Source of the DNA: VMCP01 sp964645755
Lineage (GTDB): Bacteria; Bacteroidota; Bacteroidia; NS11-12g; UBA955
Length of the DNA stretch: 64,000 nucleotides
Direction of reading: 5' to 3'
NCBI GenBank assembly: GCA_964645755.1
Contig: CAZYBT010000001.1
Span: 26,542-90,541 of the forward strand
A program made the translations under genes and the position numbers. The notes under the pieces were generated by a model that was not told the origin of the DNA, ran no database searches, and saw nothing but the letters and a program-made list of their open reading frames with translations. Below are positions 63,256 through 64,000 of this stretch, piece by piece (within the stretch, counting starts at the first letter, position 1; the number at the start of each line of letters is the position of its first letter).

Positions 63256-63978
63256 TCAGAATAATCGAGTTTGATTTGCAAAAAACGCGGGTTCTATTGC
63301 CCAAGCCTGATTTCGATTGTTCTGTGATGAATTTAACTTTTGTGAAACAATGTGCGATTTTATTTCATTGTTATTGCAAGGTTTACACATTTTTTGTCGC
63401 TCTATCGCTGAACTTCGCAACCAAATAAGCGCTTCTTCTTCAGTTAAGATAACGGGCATTCTTTTCTTTGTATTGTGAATTTCTTCCATTAATGGATTTG
63501 CATGAGTTGTGAGGATGCTAAACGTTGATTCTAAGGTTTGTGTATTTGAGTTGAGCCAAGAATTGTAAATTCCAGCCATGTACATCATTGAACCATTTGA
63601 AGGATAAACATAATGTGGAATTTTTTGATTTCCCACATGCTGCCATTCAAAAAATCCGGATGCGGGTATTACACACGGATTTTTTTCCCAAGATTCACGA
63701 AACATGGGCTTTTCAAATGCTGTTTCCGATCTTGCATTCAATGAGTTATTTTGCAATTCTTTTGCTCTTGATTGCGCTTGAACCCATGATGGTATTAGTC
63801 CCCATTGAGAAGAATCAACGCAAAAGGCATGTTCATTTTGAGGGAGAAAAAGTATGGGCATTTGGGGATGATCGAATCCGTTAAAGAAAAATCCTTGCTG
63901 TGGTAATGGAACCTGATCGATGCCAAATTTGCTTTTTAATGCCGATGGTGAAAAATTGATTGCGTATGAAAAGCACAT
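63256..63978 (-). CDS. SRAP-family abasic-site/DNA crosslink protein (YedK/HMCES)
   Basis: A 240-aa SOS response-associated peptidase-like protein that forms a protective covalent link with abasic sites in single-stranded DNA. The catalytic Cys2 directly follows Met1 (MCFSYAINFSP). NARSET, IPASGFFEWQ with the conserved Glu, and the late His in STHANPLMEEIH type context are the other family hallmarks. The size is typical. The ATG is 4 bases after a -7 box at the edge of the window, so a start further upstream is excluded by the need for Cys2. Confidence 0.93.
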   Translation of the reverse strand: MCFSYAINFSPSALKSKFGIDQVPLPQQGFFFNGFDHPQMPILFLPQNEHAFCVDSSQWGLIPSWVQAQSRAKELQNNSLNARSETAFEKPMFRESWEKNPCVIPASGFFEWQHVGNQKIPHYVYPSNGSMMYMAGIYNSWLNSNTQTLESTFSILTTHANPLMEEIHNTKKRMPVILTEEEALIWLRSSAIERQKMCKPCNNNEIKSHIVSQKLNSSQNNRNQAWAIEPAFFANQTRLF

Positions 63979-63982
63979 ATGT

Positions 63983-63990
63983 CAAAGATA
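63983..63990 (-). promoter_or_regulatory. -7 promoter box 4 bases before a start codon
   Basis: On the - strand TATCTTTG matches TAnnTTTG and ends 4 bases before the SRAP gene ATG. The -33 region lies beyond the window. Confidence 0.45.
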
Positions 63991-64000
63991 GTTTTATCTT

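Overview
The window looks like a piece of a Bacteroidota chromosome, probably a Flavobacteriales-like lineage, though the order is not certain. It is AT-rich. Several intergenic regions carry the phylum's TAnnTTTG -7 promoter element, and most genes have no Shine-Dalgarno sequence. Families typical of the phylum are present: a multi-OmpA-domain protein, a BNR/Asp-box secreted protein, a probable type IX secretion tail and SLC45-like sugar transport beside an amylase lipoprotein. I saw no rRNA, tRNA, CRISPR array, transposase or phage gene, and no gene-free stretch longer than 300 bases.

Region 1 (18-31664, all + strand) is a surface polysaccharide locus, either capsule/EPS or Wzx/Wzy-type O-antigen. 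The first 29 genes (18-28727) have no gap larger than 10 bases and many have overlapping stop/start codons, so they look like one very long, translationally coupled transcription unit. It encodes export (Wza-like, Wzc-like tyrosine kinase), a CDP-3,6-dideoxyhexose pathway (rfbF, rfbG, rfbH, 5-epimerase-like, 4-ketoreductase-like), flippase and polymerase, six glycosyltransferases plus a PglC-like initiating phosphoglycosyltransferase, an acyltransferase, and two tandem deacetylase-like paralogues. It also has an aminotransferase + HAD phosphatase + TupA-like ATP-grasp trio, a 2-oxoglutarate dioxygenase-like protein, and a small acyl-ACP module (PglD-like acyltransferase, two KAS III enzymes, ACP, SDR). 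A PglE-like aminotransferase and an FAD oxidoreductase follow, each with its own promoter-like sequence. The glycosyltransferase count suggests a repeat unit of up to about seven sugars. It would probably carry a 3,6-dideoxyhexose, an N-acylated 4-amino sugar with a short polyketide-like acyl group, and possibly an amide-linked amine.

Region 2 (31752-35650) is a housekeeping operon: folA, an Omp85/POTRA protein, nadK and a secreted endonuclease/exonuclease/phosphatase-family protein. Region 3 (35693-45902) holds large envelope or secreted proteins: a GH13 amylase-like enzyme with an N-terminal starch-binding-type domain, a membrane metallophosphoesterase (- strand), an 11-Asp-box beta-propeller protein and a 1056-aa protein with four OmpA domains. 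Region 4 (45982-55967) mixes htpG, recX, two secreted proteins of unknown function, an ACMSD-like amidohydrolase, an APC permease, an MFS sugar transporter with an alpha-amylase lipoprotein, and a small YbjN-like protein. Region 5 (55988-63978) contains a tandem-repeat-type lipoprotein, the - strand operon lipoprotein-prmA-mutL-rhomboid-rhomboid-EEP family protein, and a SRAP/YedK-type DNA-protein crosslink enzyme.

The most interesting items are the acyl-ACP/amino-sugar module (24361-30171), the aminotransferase-phosphatase-ATP-grasp trio (17905-20611), the dideoxyhexose pathway that lacks its usual E3 reductase, and the repeated placement of the -7 promoter element only 4-10 bases from start codons, which predicts leaderless or near-leaderless mRNAs. 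All functional calls are from reading the sequence; no database search was run.
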